A stretch of DNA of 61,423 nucleotides from contig MPNW01000266.1 in assembly GCA_011800805.1 (NCBI GenBank), positions 1 to 61,423 of the forward strand, given 5' to 3'. A model generated the notes under the pieces. The model saw only the letters and a program-made list of their open reading frames with translations. It had not been told where the DNA came from and made no database searches. This DNA is from Hirudo medicinalis (taxonomy: Eukaryota > Annelida > Clitellata > Hirudinida > Hirudinidae). This document shows, in pieces, positions 47,467-60,712 of the stretch. A program made the position numbers and the translations under genes. How positions within the stretch are numbered: position 1 is the first letter of the stretch; every line of letters starts with the position of its first letter.

Positions 47467-49830
47467 CTAATTAAAGATCTTGTCTTTACTTTTATGTTTC
47501 TCCGGAAATTGAAGTCCGCAATTAACATGAATTCGGTTTTGGAAGTATGAAATCAAATCGTTATCTAAGGACAATTTGTTGTCGGATAAGTTAATTTCTT
47601 TCAGCTTGATGCACTTTTTCAGACTATCTGGCAGAGAAGTTAAAAGGTTATCGGATAGATCAAGATAACGTAGATTTTTCATGCCAGAGCCTATATCCTT
47701 TGGAACTTCTGTCAGCATGTTGTTGCCTGCCTTGACATCTTCCAGTCGATACAAACGCGAAAAATCAAATGGGAAATGAGAGAGGAGGTTGTTGGAGACA
47801 TCCAAGGATTTTAATGAAGCCAACACGTGAAGTCTGACATTTGGAAACACTTCGATCTTGTTGTTGGACACATTTAGACTTAAGAGTTGGTATAAATTAG
47901 AAAAGCTGGGAGGCAAGTTTTTGAGAGAATTGTAAGAAATGTCAAGAAATTTTAGTTCTTTGAAGGATAAAATTTCATGGTTAATTTTATCTAGATTGTT
48001 GTGTTCAACTTTCAGAATTTCAAGGTGTTCTGAGCTGCTTATATTGGCTAAATCTGACAATTTGTTCCAAGATAGATCCAAGCATATCAGGTCTTTTAAT
48101 GTCTTGAACTTTTCTGGCAATAAAGCAATTCTGTTGTGCGAAAGCTTGAGCTCAATAAGTTTCGACATATTGATAATGCAATCTGGTATGCGATCCAGAT
48201 TCACTCCTGACAGATTTAACTTTGTAATCACTGAAATGTGGTGCTCTTGACTTAATTTCATGTAAAGTGAATCTTTCTCAGGAGAAGGAAGAAATAAAGG
48301 ATTGTAAGCCAAGTTCAACTCTTCAACCGAAGGTGGAAAAGAGCAGTCATTAAGTTCATTTTCAGAAATGGATAAAACTTTCAGGCTGGTTAGCTTTAAA
48401 ATGGAAGGAGGCAGGATGGTCAATACATTGCTGTTAAGAAATAACTTTGTTAAACTTTTCAAGTTGCTTAAGTTTCCAGGCAAACTTTCAATAGAGTTGC
48501 AGGACAAGTCGATTGTTTCCAAAAGTTGATTCACGCCGAGTCTTTCTGGGAGAACGGAAATGGAGTTGTTGGAAGCAAGCAGATGTTTCAACTGGTACAA
48601 ATCTGCAATACTACCTGGCAGACAAGAAATTTGATTACCAGAAATGTTGAGGTGTTTGATTTTTGCTAAGCATATCACATCGTCAGGTAGAATTTTCAAA
48701 TTGTTGTTTGAAAGGTCGAGTCTTTCGCAACGAATAAGTTTAGAAATCTGACTTGCATCGAAAAGATAATTATTAGAAACATCTAAATCTTCAATGGGAC
48801 AAAAACTGTCCAGGAAGTTTAACCTCTCGAGTTTGTTTCTGGACAAATTTAAGATTTTCAAACTTTTCATTAAAGTTAACGATCTCGGAAGATCAGTCAG
48901 CAAATTCTGCTCCAAATGAAGTTCTACCAAACTTTCAGAGCACTCACAAATCTCCTCTGGCAGGTCGGTTAATGAATTGTCGGCAATGTTCAAATATCTG
49001 AGGTAGGGAAGTCTTCCAATGGCAGGGGGGAGGAAGCGAATGTTATTTCCAGACACGTCGAGATTTGTCAGATTTAACAGATGTTCGATTCCAGTTGGAA
49101 GAGTCTCGAGAAGATTGTTGGAAGCCCTGATCTCATGGATTGATGATTTGAGTGGTACACGTGGAAGTTCCTGGAGTTTGTTATGGGAGACATCCAGGAT
49201 AATGGGGGGATTATAAATGGTTCTGTTCAATTTTACGATGGAGTTTCGAGAAGCATCGATAAATTTCAACTTTTTCATTTTACAAACTCTTCTTGGAATG
49301 GTTTTCAATCGGTTATCGGATATAATCAGTTGTTCCAACGAGGTTGCTCGGTCAACTTTCAAGGGCAAACGAAAAAGATCATTCTTTGAGATGTTCAGAA
49401 CCTTCAACCGTTTCATTCTGAAGACTTTCTGAGGAATTTTCTTCAACAAATTGTTTCTGAAATCAACTATTTCAAGTCTTTTCAGAAGCAAAATGTTAGT
49501 GTTGATGCTTTTTATCCAGTTATTTTGGGCGTGCAGTGCCTTCGCAAAAAGCTGAAGTTCTTCGTTGTAAAAAATATCTTCATGAACATCAAAAGCGTTC
49601 GAACAGGAAATGTTCAGATCATAAACAGTTTTGCGCTTAATCTGGAATGAGGAAATATGCAGTTTGATGCCAGGAGACAAAGAAACAACCTTACTTCCAG
49701 GACCTCTGGGTGGAGGGGGCAGTGATTTCTTCTTTCGGAAATGAAGGGAACTCTTCACTAAAACCCGTTCTGATGCAACTGCCTTCATTGGAAGAAAATA
49801 CGATATTCTCGGCACAAAACCAACATCCAA
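47467..49830 (-). CDS. Intronless leucine-rich-repeat protein (LRRC40/SHOC2-like)
   Basis: 787 codons in a single exon. The first ~115 residues are not repeats and include a basic, proline-rich stretch (KKKSLPPPPRGPGSK). From about residue 118 to 760 there are roughly 26 repeats of the 22-23 residue LxxLxLSxNxLxxLPxx type, as in cytosolic SHOC2, LRRC40 and LRRD1 proteins; the tail is short and basic (KHKSKDKIF). There is no signal peptide, membrane segment, kinase or death domain. Such proteins are scaffolds; the partner cannot be told from sequence. Repeats near residues 525-545 depart from the pattern and may divide two LRR arrays, as in LRRC40. Orthology is uncertain because LRR proteins of this type are numerous. 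Confidence 0.85.
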   Translation of the reverse strand: MDVGFVPRISYFLPMKAVASERVLVKSSLHFRKKKSLPPPPRGPGSKVVSLSPGIKLHISSFQIKRKTVYDLNISCSNAFDVHEDIFYNEELQLFAKALHAQNNWIKSINTNILLLKRLEIVDFRNNLLKKIPQKVFRMKRLKVLNISKNDLFRLPLKVDRATSLEQLIISDNRLKTIPRRVCKMKKLKFIDASRNSIVKLNRTIYNPPIILDVSHNKLQELPRVPLKSSIHEIRASNNLLETLPTGIEHLLNLTNLDVSGNNIRFLPPAIGRLPYLRYLNIADNSLTDLPEEICECSESLVELHLEQNLLTDLPRSLTLMKSLKILNLSRNKLERLNFLDSFCPIEDLDVSNNYLFDASQISKLIRCERLDLSNNNLKILPDDVICLAKIKHLNISGNQISCLPGSIADLYQLKHLLASNNSISVLPERLGVNQLLETIDLSCNSIESLPGNLSNLKSLTKLFLNSNVLTILPPSILKLTSLKVLSISENELNDCSFPPSVEELNLAYNPLFLPSPEKDSLYMKLSQEHHISVITKLNLSGVNLDRIPDCIINMSKLIELKLSHNRIALLPEKFKTLKDLICLDLSWNKLSDLANISSSEHLEILKVEHNNLDKINHEILSFKELKFLDISYNSLKNLPPSFSNLYQLLSLNVSNNKIEVFPNVRLHVLASLKSLDVSNNLLSHFPFDFSRLYRLEDVKAGNNMLTEVPKDIGSGMKNLRYLDLSDNLLTSLPDSLKKCIKLKEINLSDNKLSLDNDLISYFQNRIHVNCGLQFPEKHKSKDKIFN

Positions 49831-50396
49831 GAAGCTAATGCGAAACTTTAGTCGAATTTAACTATCGAATTATTGCGAGAAGTTATACAATCTACGATAC
49901 AAATGTCAAACGCAGCCCTTAACTTTGTGGCTTATCTACATTGAAGGCTTGTGTATACCTGTTTCCATGGTAATGAGTTGGTGCAATATTGTCGTGATAG
50001 GACTTGCGAAGTTGGTTGTTAGCTGTAGATCACTGGTGAATGAATGAATGAATAGATGAAAAGATGGATGAATGAATAATCGAATGTTCTCCATCTTTTC
50101 ATGAGGAATATGTTTTTGCAGTTTTTCTCTCCTTTCAAAGAAATAAAGATCGATCTCTAACTAGAATTGAGTGGCGATGTTTTACAGAAGACATCCTACT
50201 GAATAAAATCTCAAACATTGAAAATGCTAAATATAAGAAATTCCTCTTCTTGATTTGTGATTGCTTTTAAACATGGGTAAATCTTCATCGTTTCCTTTTT
50301 TTTGCAGTGCAAGTGCTAATCAAGGGATGAGATGGATGGTGAACGAATAACAGAAAAAAAACAGTTGAGTGATTTCTATTTGCTGTTCCCCTGTAA

Positions 50397-53300
50397 CTAT
50401 TTCTTCTTCAGGGATAGGAGGGATTGAGAGGAAAGAAGTGAAAGTTTTGACTTGGATCGAGGTACCTTTGCACTGACCTCCCACGCTTTAACGACCTTCA
50501 TCTGAAACCATTCAAATACAATCTTAAGGCGGCTCGGTGTCATGTAATGTCATGCTAAACGAGATCATTTCTATTAAATTCCCGAACATATTAACAATAT
50601 ATACGTTAAACATATTCAAGAAATCATATTACAAATGTTCAACCTCTCTGTGTTTGCGTTGCCGTGTTACATTAGCAAATAGCATTTGTGTGTATTTATC
50701 ATGTGTAATTGTGTTACAGATGTTGTAATTACCTGTGTCATGACTCTCCTGCCGATGATCCAGTTGCGCGCCAAAATGAGATCGTTTTGTTGCTGAAGAG
50801 CTCTTTCCGCTTCGACATCGATGCTCGGCATTTTGTGGATTTGGACGAGTGAAATTACCTGCCACCGTGTTGTTGGATAATTGAAGGCCGCAGGTGACTT
50901 TATTTATGTTTAATATTTTATATTATCTCAGAATTCTCTTTTTATCGAAAATGACATCTTTCGACGCTATAATTTTATTATATATATATATATTAGTTAT
51001 TAATCGTTAACCCTAAGGGTGGCGATAATTAAGGCCATCGTCGGGGGTCACCTGTTGCCATAGTAACACACTGGCTCCGAAGAAGATGCACCACATCCAC
51101 TGGTCAGCCGTCAGCCCTGCTGTTTGAAAGGCGACCCCTCCAAACTGTACGATGATGATCTGAATTCATTGGTTAAGAAATATATTTACCTTTCAACATA
51201 ATATTTGTAAAACAAAATTACTGCAATTTACTACACGTTTGACATGATGAGACTCATTGGCATACTTTACAAGAACTATTGAATAACATGAATAGCAACC
51301 TTATAAGATGTTTATAAATGGCATTTTAATTAATAGCTGAAAATATCGTCAAATCAATCTATGCCGATTTATGCATTTTTGGTTGAAAATTGGACAATTA
51401 ATGAAAATTAGCTTGATAAAACTTCCAATGAAAACAGAGCTGATATACTGGATCAACGTTCATGATGTTAGTAACACTGATCAGCAATATTCATAACACT
51501 ATTTAATAAGCATTTCGTAATAATAATAATAATAATAATAATTAATTGTAGTGGTTCAACAGGTGAAGATTTACTTCAAAGGCACACCTGACAAACGAGG
51601 GTGACAACCCAGATTCCAATGAAGAGTGGATTCGTGTGTATTTTACTGAAGACATTCGATTCCCCGTATATCTTTCTAGCATTGATTTCATTGAAGAGGG
51701 TCATGAATACGAAGGTGTTGAAGACCAGGGTGAAGTGCTGGGTTGGTGGCTCCTTGTAATCCTGGTATCTTCCGCTCTCTATGTTCACCAACTTTTCTCC
51801 TGAGGGAGCCAGGAAAAGTTGAATTTATGTAGCGCTCAGTTTGCTTGATTAAATTCGATTTATATTCTATTTATTTTTATCATAACACCAGCACACGTGC
51901 CTTTTAAATTGTAATTTATTAATTGGCATTTGAATTATTTAATTAGTTGATATTTATGAATTGTGAATCGTTTAAAGTTATAAATCTCGCCTGCAAAGAC
52001 GAGGCTCAATATGACAATCAGCTGATAGAAGCCTTGTAAGATGATATTCTTCATCATGATTTTCGAAATGAGGGAGTGGTCCCTGCCATATGGCTTTCGG
52101 TTCAGCAGTTCCTCAGTGGGCACCTCAGTGGCCAGGGCTAAGGAAGCCAAAGTGTCCATAATCAGATTGACCCAGAGCATTTGAATCGCCTTTAGTGGTG
52201 ATTCCTGAGAGTAATTTGAACGTTGCAGTAAAATAGATATTTCTTGGCGACCACCACTTTATAAATTATGTGTTGCAAAAGTGACATAAACTCTTGCAAA
52301 TTACATTATTTCTAGCATCAATTACTTTATTTAGCCAATAAATAAATGATGTTCTTGTACTCCTAAAAATGAGAAACGATCTGTTAATTTGACAAGATTT
52401 TCTTTCCAAATAGAAATCCGATGGCTGGACACGACACATTGAGTGGTGGATCGTTAAAAAAGATGCAATTCATTTGGCAACATCATCACAGATCGAAATA
52501 AATAAAGTCTGAATTAAGGGAAAGTAAAATTAAATTTAAATTAATTAACCAATTTAATTATGAAATAACTGGCAAATAACTATCGAATAATTACCGAATA
52601 ATGATCAAGTAATCTCACCTCAATGATGCAAGCACCGAGGAAGGCGACAACCACGGCCACAAAGTTCACCGTCAGCTGAAACTGGAGGAATTTGGCGATG
52701 CTGTCGTAGACGTTCCTGCCCCACATGATGGCTTTGACGATGGAGGTGAAGTTGTCGTCGGTCAGGATGATGTCAGATGCCTCTTTGGCCACGTCGGTCC
52801 CTGCTATGCCCTGACGACGAGAGTTGATCACGGGACGCATTATATAAATCCGATGACAAGATTTAGTCGCAATTACTTGATAAATTAACAACATAATGTC
52901 CAGAGTGACACCAGTCGATCTAATAAGTATAATACATTAATTCGATAACCACTGGAGAGGGCTTCATTAGTCATCGTCCTCAGAATGGATGATGTGCTCA
53001 TGACACGGTGTTAGTATGGATTCTTTGACGAAAATTAGTTTTTTTTTTTGTGGATCAATCTTTATTCTGAACGTGTTTTCATCTTAAAATTTCCTCTTTT
53101 TTTACTCTGGATTTTTCAGATTTTTTATCGAAAAGATAAATAAACTCATGTTTATTCTCTTGTCTACCCTCTTTCTATCTCTAAGACGTTTCTCCAAAGG
53201 AAGTAATTCCTGACAACGATCTCACCATGGCGAATCCAACGTCTGCTTTTTTGAGCGCAGGTCCGTCATTCGTTCCATCTCCGGTGACAGCCACGATTTC

Positions 53301-55125
53301 CTTGTTTCCGTCGAAGTTGCTGTCGATGATCCCTTTGACGAGGGTGTACTTGTCTTGGGGTGAAGAGCGAGCCATCACTCGGAGGGTTGGCCAAATCTTG
53401 TCGATCAGCTCTTGTCTGACCTATAAATGAGAGGTCAAATGTGTCGCTATTAATTACGAAACTTGTGAAATCAATTGTTATTAATTAACTAATTTTGAAA
53501 TAACATTAACAACTCCTTCGAGTTGACTTTAAAATGCATTAATGATCGAGCAAGAAAAAAAACTATTCCAGAGAACCGGTTTATCAGGAGCTTCTCTGAT
53601 TTGCTCATTGAACTCCTTCCCCTCCAAGACAAGGAAGTTGTCTCCAGGTTTGAGGATGCCGCACTTGGTTGCTATGGATCTGGCCGTGTTCACGTTGTCT
53701 CCTGTGATCATTCTCACCGTGATGCCGGCTCGCTGGCATTTTCTTATAGCCTCGGGCACCTGCAAACAGGCTAGCATGCATCACGGTCGTTGTCATGGTA
53801 ACCGATGTCATCTTACTTCTGGCCTGACAGGATCTTCTATGCCGACGAGGCAGATGCAAGTGAGGCCGGAGGTTATCTCATCCTCATCTTCCCAGTTCGG
53901 TTCACCTGTCATAGTCACGTCGTTCTCCTGAACTCCTCCCCCTAATGAGTAATTAACATCAACGTATCACATACCGTTGTCTAATCAATAATCACTGATC
54001 AATGGAAATACCGTCTCAGTGATAATAATAGATCAACTAATTATAATAAATTATGATAAATTATAATAAAGCGTATTTTAATGTTAATGAAAGTTAGATT
54101 TTAAAAATGGAACAAGTTGGAACACGTTTGAAAGACGGGAGAGAAAAGATTAGAAACGTATTTTTCGGTTAGAAAAGGTGTTTTAAGCTCTTCAATACAA
54201 AATAAGTATCTTAACTTGAATATTATTTTAAAAATTGGAATAAATTCTAATTTAAAAGCACTAAATTGAGAATATCCTAAGGTCATAAGGATAAGGCATC
54301 ACAATAAATTATATTATAATAAATTATATTATCACCTGGGACGTAATCCTTGTAAGCAAGACAAATGGTCCTCAACGCTTCTCCTGCCATCGGCTCAATG
54401 ACTTGTTTCACGGTTTTTGCCTGATCTTTGTCCAAGAACATTTCCACTTTTCCATTGCTTCCAACGATGTATTTGCACCTTAAAAACACGAACAGGTGTT
54501 CGGTCGGTCGAAGTGGCGCCTTTTAAAGCATTTTTTCATGCTCAAGAGGATGCCCAGATAATTCGGAACCGAGTGGTTTTGAGGGTTCTCACAACCAAGG
54601 TCATGTAATCCTTCATCTTCATTCTTCCACCCAGCCACACATCCATCCATCTACCAACTAACCATCCACCTATCCATCTAAAAGGGTGAGCGGGTTAGGT
54701 GATCTCTCCATCAAATTACGAGATATAATATTTTGAGTTTAATAATTGTCCCCCACAATTTTCCATAGTTGCTATTCATTCTTTCATTCATAAATACCGT
54801 CTCCAACATCAGTTAATTCATCCATCCATCCATCCATCCATTCATCCATCCATCCATCCATCCATCCATTCATCGACATTTCAACCTTTTCAAGACAATT
54901 TCTGAAGCTCCTTTGGAAAAGACACGATATCCTCCTCCGTCTCTCCTGATGATAGTCGTCATCGACTTCCTCACCGAATTAAACGTGTACACCTGCAATT
55001 TCATTCTTAATTATAAATTGTGACGTGCAAATGATAAGAGCTGGTTGGAAATAAGTTCAATATATTCTTCGATTCATTAATTATACAGTAAAACATAACT
55101 GATTATAATAAATAATTTTATTATT

Positions 55126-55157
<32 letters not shown>

Positions 55158-58100
55158 GATCAACAGAATATAGTTCACTTAGACAAAATGTAAGCATTTG
55201 CAAACCCAGACGTACTTTGACCAACTTCTCCTCTGGTATTTCTTCTCTCACTTTCTGGTAACTCTGCCCCAACTCAAGGACGAAACCCAGAAGGGCACAC
55301 TCAGTTTTGTTGCCGAGTTGCTTTGGGAGTTGACCTTTGACCTCAGCTTGCTGAAGTGTTTAAAAATAATGAAAATATTAATTATTACAACATAAATTAA
55401 AGCTGCTTCATTAACATTCACCGTAAGACATTTTGGTTAAAAAAGTTATTTTTTTAAAAATAATTTGTTGTTACTATTGTTATTGTAGTTGTCGTTATTG
55501 ATTGATTGATTAATTGATTTATATATTATGGATTGATTGATTAACTCACCTGTAAACAAAACAACAAAAGGAAGAGGAGGAGGTTATATTAGAATCACAA
55601 CAGGAATGTGAATGTAGGAACTGGAAAAGACTAACAAACCTCAATCATGGACGTGTAACTGGAGTTGACAGCAGTAGAGGTGACGATGAGGTCCGTCACT
55701 TTGGCAGGCAGTTCGTCCACTCTTGGAGGCTTTCTGTAGTGTTTTCCTGCAGAAATGTTTTACTATTTTCTGAACAATTTCTACATGAACCAGTCGCAAA
55801 TTTATTGGCGGATTTATAGCATTGCAGTTCCTCACATTCCAACTCAAAAAGATCCCATCACAAATGTAACTTTCTCACCACAAATGTAACTTTGTACAAC
55901 AAATGTAACTTTGTACAACAAATGTAACTTTGTACAATAAATGTAACTTTCTCACCACAAATGTAACTTTGTACGACTGTCATCCTGTTGGTGGTGAGGG
56001 TCCCTGTTTTGTCAGAACAAATCGCAGTCGCGTTGCCCATCGTTTCACAGGCGTCCAATTGTCTGACCAGGTTGTTGTCGTGCATCATTTTCTGAAGAAT
56101 TGTTCATTTGCGTTGATTTTCCTTTTTTTTTTTTGAAAAATCTATCGAAATCAATCGTTTACTTTATATTTAAGTAGAAACTTTTTCTTTACGTCTGATT
56201 AATTTTAGAGATAAATAATTCCGGTAATTTTACAATTTAACGCCAAATTTTACTTTTTATTGCTGATCAGAATCGATTGTCGTTCAAAAATAAATTTCCG
56301 TCAAAAGGAATATTTATTTTTGCGTCAACGAAGCATCATCAGCTTCCAAATCCAAAAGCAACAAACACGTTTAAGTGTCTTTCAAGTAATTATAAACCAT
56401 CCACTAAAACTGACCCTGACGGCATAAGCCAGAGAAATGGTTACTGCCAGAGGCAATCCTTCTGGTACAGCGACAACAAGCACAGTGATGGCGATTATGA
56501 AGAAATGGACAAACTTCTGGATGTAAGAGTTGGACCAGGGAAGTTTTTGCATGGCAAATTTGATGATGCACATTCTCATTATTAGGACCAAGAAGGTCAA
56601 AATTGCAATCGATGTGCCTGGTCAAATGATAATCATGATCTCGTGATGACGACGACGATGGTGATGGTGACGATGGATACGTCATTATTATTATTATTAT
56701 TGTTATTATTATTATTATTATTGTTATTATTATTGTTATTATTATTGTTATTATTAATTACTGCTACTACTAAATTGTTGCCTCTAATGCCTGCAATTGC
56801 ACCATACAATTATAATCATCATCATCATCGTCGTCGTCGTCGTCGTTGTTGTTATTCNTGCATCGACTCAAGGGTCAGTCCTAAGGGAACGACATCCCGC
56901 TACCCGTACTTCACATACCATATTTAAACATTAGTTATTAGTTATAAGTCTGTGGTCAATTATTAGTTGTAGTCGGGGAGTGAATAAAGATGTCACTGAA
57001 ACAATGGCGAATCAATAACGAATATTTTAAACATACCTTTCAAGGTAGGTAAGTTTGGTTTCTGGAATATGGTACCTGGAATCTTTCAATATTTTTGGGC
57101 ATAAGCGTGGGATGGAATGAAGGAGCGTGATGGATCTGGAAAAGGAGAGTTTGTATCTTGGTATGGAACGGAGTGCATAATGATGTAATGGTGATGGTTT
57201 TACAAAAGAAATTATTAAACAAGGAAGCATGCAACGATAAAGACCACACATGAAGATGCCTGTATGGTGATAGTTAATTTGAATTTTAAGAATTTTTAGT
57301 TTTTTGAGAAAGTGAGGGCTGCATGTGGTAAATGCAGAGCAATACGTAGATATTTCTTCTGGAGTTTAAGTAAGGAAGTAGGTGAAATGAGTAATTAGAA
57401 GCCCAAACCAGATTAAAATAATTTAAGTACGGAAATGTATGTAAAAAATATGAATGAATAATACAATGTTATGGCTATTGACGAAGTGATGTAACGACGA
57501 ATACGAGAAATGGTTCCAATGATTTTCGAGACTTTGTGAAATAAATATTGTTAAAGGTTTGAAGGTAAGATATTGGTCCACAAAAATTCCAAGAAATTTA
57601 CAAATGTCAACTCGAGATAAATACTCGTGAAATCACCAATATGAATATAATGGTCATCAAGGAATGGTTTTATCCTTGGTTTATGAAATAACATAAAATC
57701 AGTTAATTAATAAGTTAAAACTTGTTAATTCACATTTTAGTTAACTTAGTAATTAACTTCGTTTTGCAGACTGGACAGGAAAAGAGACAAGTCAGACCGT
57801 CAAATACTCGACAGCCAGGAAAGAGCTTTCTGGGATGTTCACAGACCTGCGGTTGGAATCTCAAATTGTATCTATTTTTGTAATTCATTTTATTTTATTG
57901 TTTTTATATTTTGTACTTTTATATTATTTATAATAATTAATATTAGTTATTTCAAATGTTTCTCACTCAATCGAATCATTCGGATTACCGAAACGAAGAT
58001 AATATTAAGGGTTTGATCTCTCGGGCTGTAAAACATGATTTTTTTTTTTTGTGAATTGAGAGAAACAGATTTAATAAAAATCTGGCACATTATTTCATCT

Positions 58101-58724
58101 CAGTCTAACAACAAAATGCACATGTACGCAGTTCTTTTATCTCCAGATAATGTACCACCACGTATCATCATCATCATCATCATCGTCATCGTCATCATCA
58201 TCACCATCTTCATCTTAACACATCGACATCGTCATATTCATCATCGACGTTATCAGCTTTGAACCGCACATCACCAACCTCCAACAACAAACTATTATAA
58301 AAGGCACCTTTCGAACATTCAGCAGTTTGAAATTATTCACTTTTCAATTCATTTCATTTTTTTAGTATTTAAGTTTGATTTTTTTATTTAAGTCACTCTT
58401 TATTTAAAAACACTTGCGGACATCATCATCATCATCATCATCATCATCTGTCCTGGTTTTCCCCAGGTAAGCATTTCATTTTTCTTTTGGGAAACCCAGG
58501 GGTACTTTAATGCATTGTTCGTGTAATGCGGATCCATTTCGTCGATAGTTTCGATTTGAATTTAATTATAACAACAATTCTGAAACCAATGACATTCAAC
58601 CAATGACATTCAACCAATGACATTCAACCAATGACATTCAACCAAGGCCAGTCAACCAATGGCATCCAATAACAAATAACATCCGACAAGCTTCTCAAGA
58701 TTATTATTATTATTGTTATTATTA

Positions 58725-58756
<32 letters not shown>

Positions 58757-58799
58757 GTTATTATTATTGTTATTATTGTTATTATTATTGTTATTATTA

Positions 58800-58836
<37 letters not shown>

Positions 58837-60678
58837 TACTACTAATATTCCATTAAATGTCACATTACGTCGTTATTATCGCGAATTACGTACCAACGTA
58901 TCCAATGAGAATGGCCAGTCTGGTGAGTTTCGCCTGGAGTACAGATTTCAGTTCCTCGCCGTCGTCTTCGTCCTCAGTTGCTTCAGCAACCTTCTGTAGG
59001 AGTTGAATCGCCTTAAAACCAACTGCTTACACACAGGTATTTTCAAACACTTCTCGTAACAACGACAATCTAATGATGATCAGCACCGAAGACTAACAAA
59101 TGCTCGCACGGATCACTGTGCATAAAATCAATCGATGTTGTGGATTCATGAGAGGGATTCAGAGGAATGCATCCGATTGATATTGATGAGAAACGGATGT
59201 TGCAATCGAAGGATGGAGTGAATGAAGCAGTAATGGATGAATTTAACGAATTGGAAAGCGGTGTTAATAAATACTGGAGGAACAGGTTGCATTGTAAACC
59301 ATAACATGTCACATGTTGTCTTGTGTCACATGTTGTCACACGTTGAGAATGCTTCGAAATCTTTAAGGTAAATGAAAATGACCTTTGCCATGTTTTGCAT
59401 GTCATCGGGTACATCGTCACCTGAAAATTCAATATTCATCAAATATGTTTAAAATGTGAACTTCAATTCTTGCAACGCAGTGAAGAAATTTTCGTAAGAA
59501 ACGATTAATATATTTATTCCAAATTATAATTTTCAAGTTTTTATTTTATTTCATTTCTTTGGAGTTATTAATTTATCCGCAAAAAAAAAACGAAATTTTT
59601 TCCTATTGTGAGGTTTTGAAGAATTATCACAGAATTGTGAAACAAATCGAATTTAAATTTTTAATATTTTTTCTGGAAACTCATTTCAGATGTTTCTTCT
59701 GTTTTCTTCATAATTGCGTAATATTAGTTATTCATTTTTATTAATTACTATTTACTAATCAGAAATTTTTTTTTTCTCGTTAAAGGAATAAATTTGTTTG
59801 TAAATAACCGACTTAAAGAATGAAAATCATTCGAAACTTCCTTCACAAACAACCTCAAAATGTATCCTTCGAATTTCATTCCAAAGATGGGAAACAATTC
59901 TCGGTTTTCCAGTGAAAATTAACTTTCGATTCTCAAGAAAGCACAATGCTTTCGTGTGAGATTAAATATTAAGACACTGATGATTTCTCCTTGGTTCACA
60001 TTTTTAATGTTTTCAGTACAATTTATTCACTTTTATGTTTCAGAGGAACTTGAATGCATCGAATGCATTACAACAGCAGTTTAAGCACAGGAGGAACGAT
60101 GTAAAATAACTCAAGAAGTCTTAAGGAGCCTGTCATGTCCCACGTTCGTATTTGTTGAAGGTTTATGAATATTTAACAATAAAAATACTCGATGCGATGT
60201 CGCATAATTTCTTTTAAAATTCTTGTCTTGAATGAAAGAAGCGATCGAAGCAAAGAAATAAAATTCCATTCCTCGATTTTGTGGCGTGGTTCTTTCTTTC
60301 AAACAAAACAACATCGTACAATTGACTTAAGTGGTCTTGAAGTTGTGTTTGAACTTATTCCATTCTCGTCGAACTCTGAATCCCTGAGTGCCTCTGAATC
60401 TTAATCGGATTCGTGCAAGACTTCTGACAATCTGACAATCATCAACAATGCAGGAATACAAAGGGAAACCAACAACACTGTTGGATGTTGAGGAAACATG
60501 AGTCTCAGTTTCAGTTCGAACTTTTAACTCAAATTAAAAGTTCCTCAAATAACACGTCGCATTTTTTCTTTTACTTTTTCCACAGGAGTGTTAGTGCTGC
60601 AGTGTTTTTTTTTTTGCGAGAGGTTATCACGTGCTGTAATATAATAATAACAATGATATAATAATAACAATGTTAATG

Positions 60679-60712
<34 letters not shown>

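Noticed and set aside
51980..52180. PMCA exon running on to the stop after [13 protein letters not shown]
   Set aside because: It would truncate the pump after TM7; splicing from the GC donor gives the full family sequence.
55858..55955. Extension of the PMCA exon through the minisatellite ([11 protein letters not shown]...)
   Set aside because: The open frame ends in a stop and does not resemble PMCA; splicing at 55956 restores the family sequence in phase.
58624..58863. 79-aa Ile/Thr-rich minus-strand frame
   Set aside because: Pure product of an ATT/GTT microsatellite.
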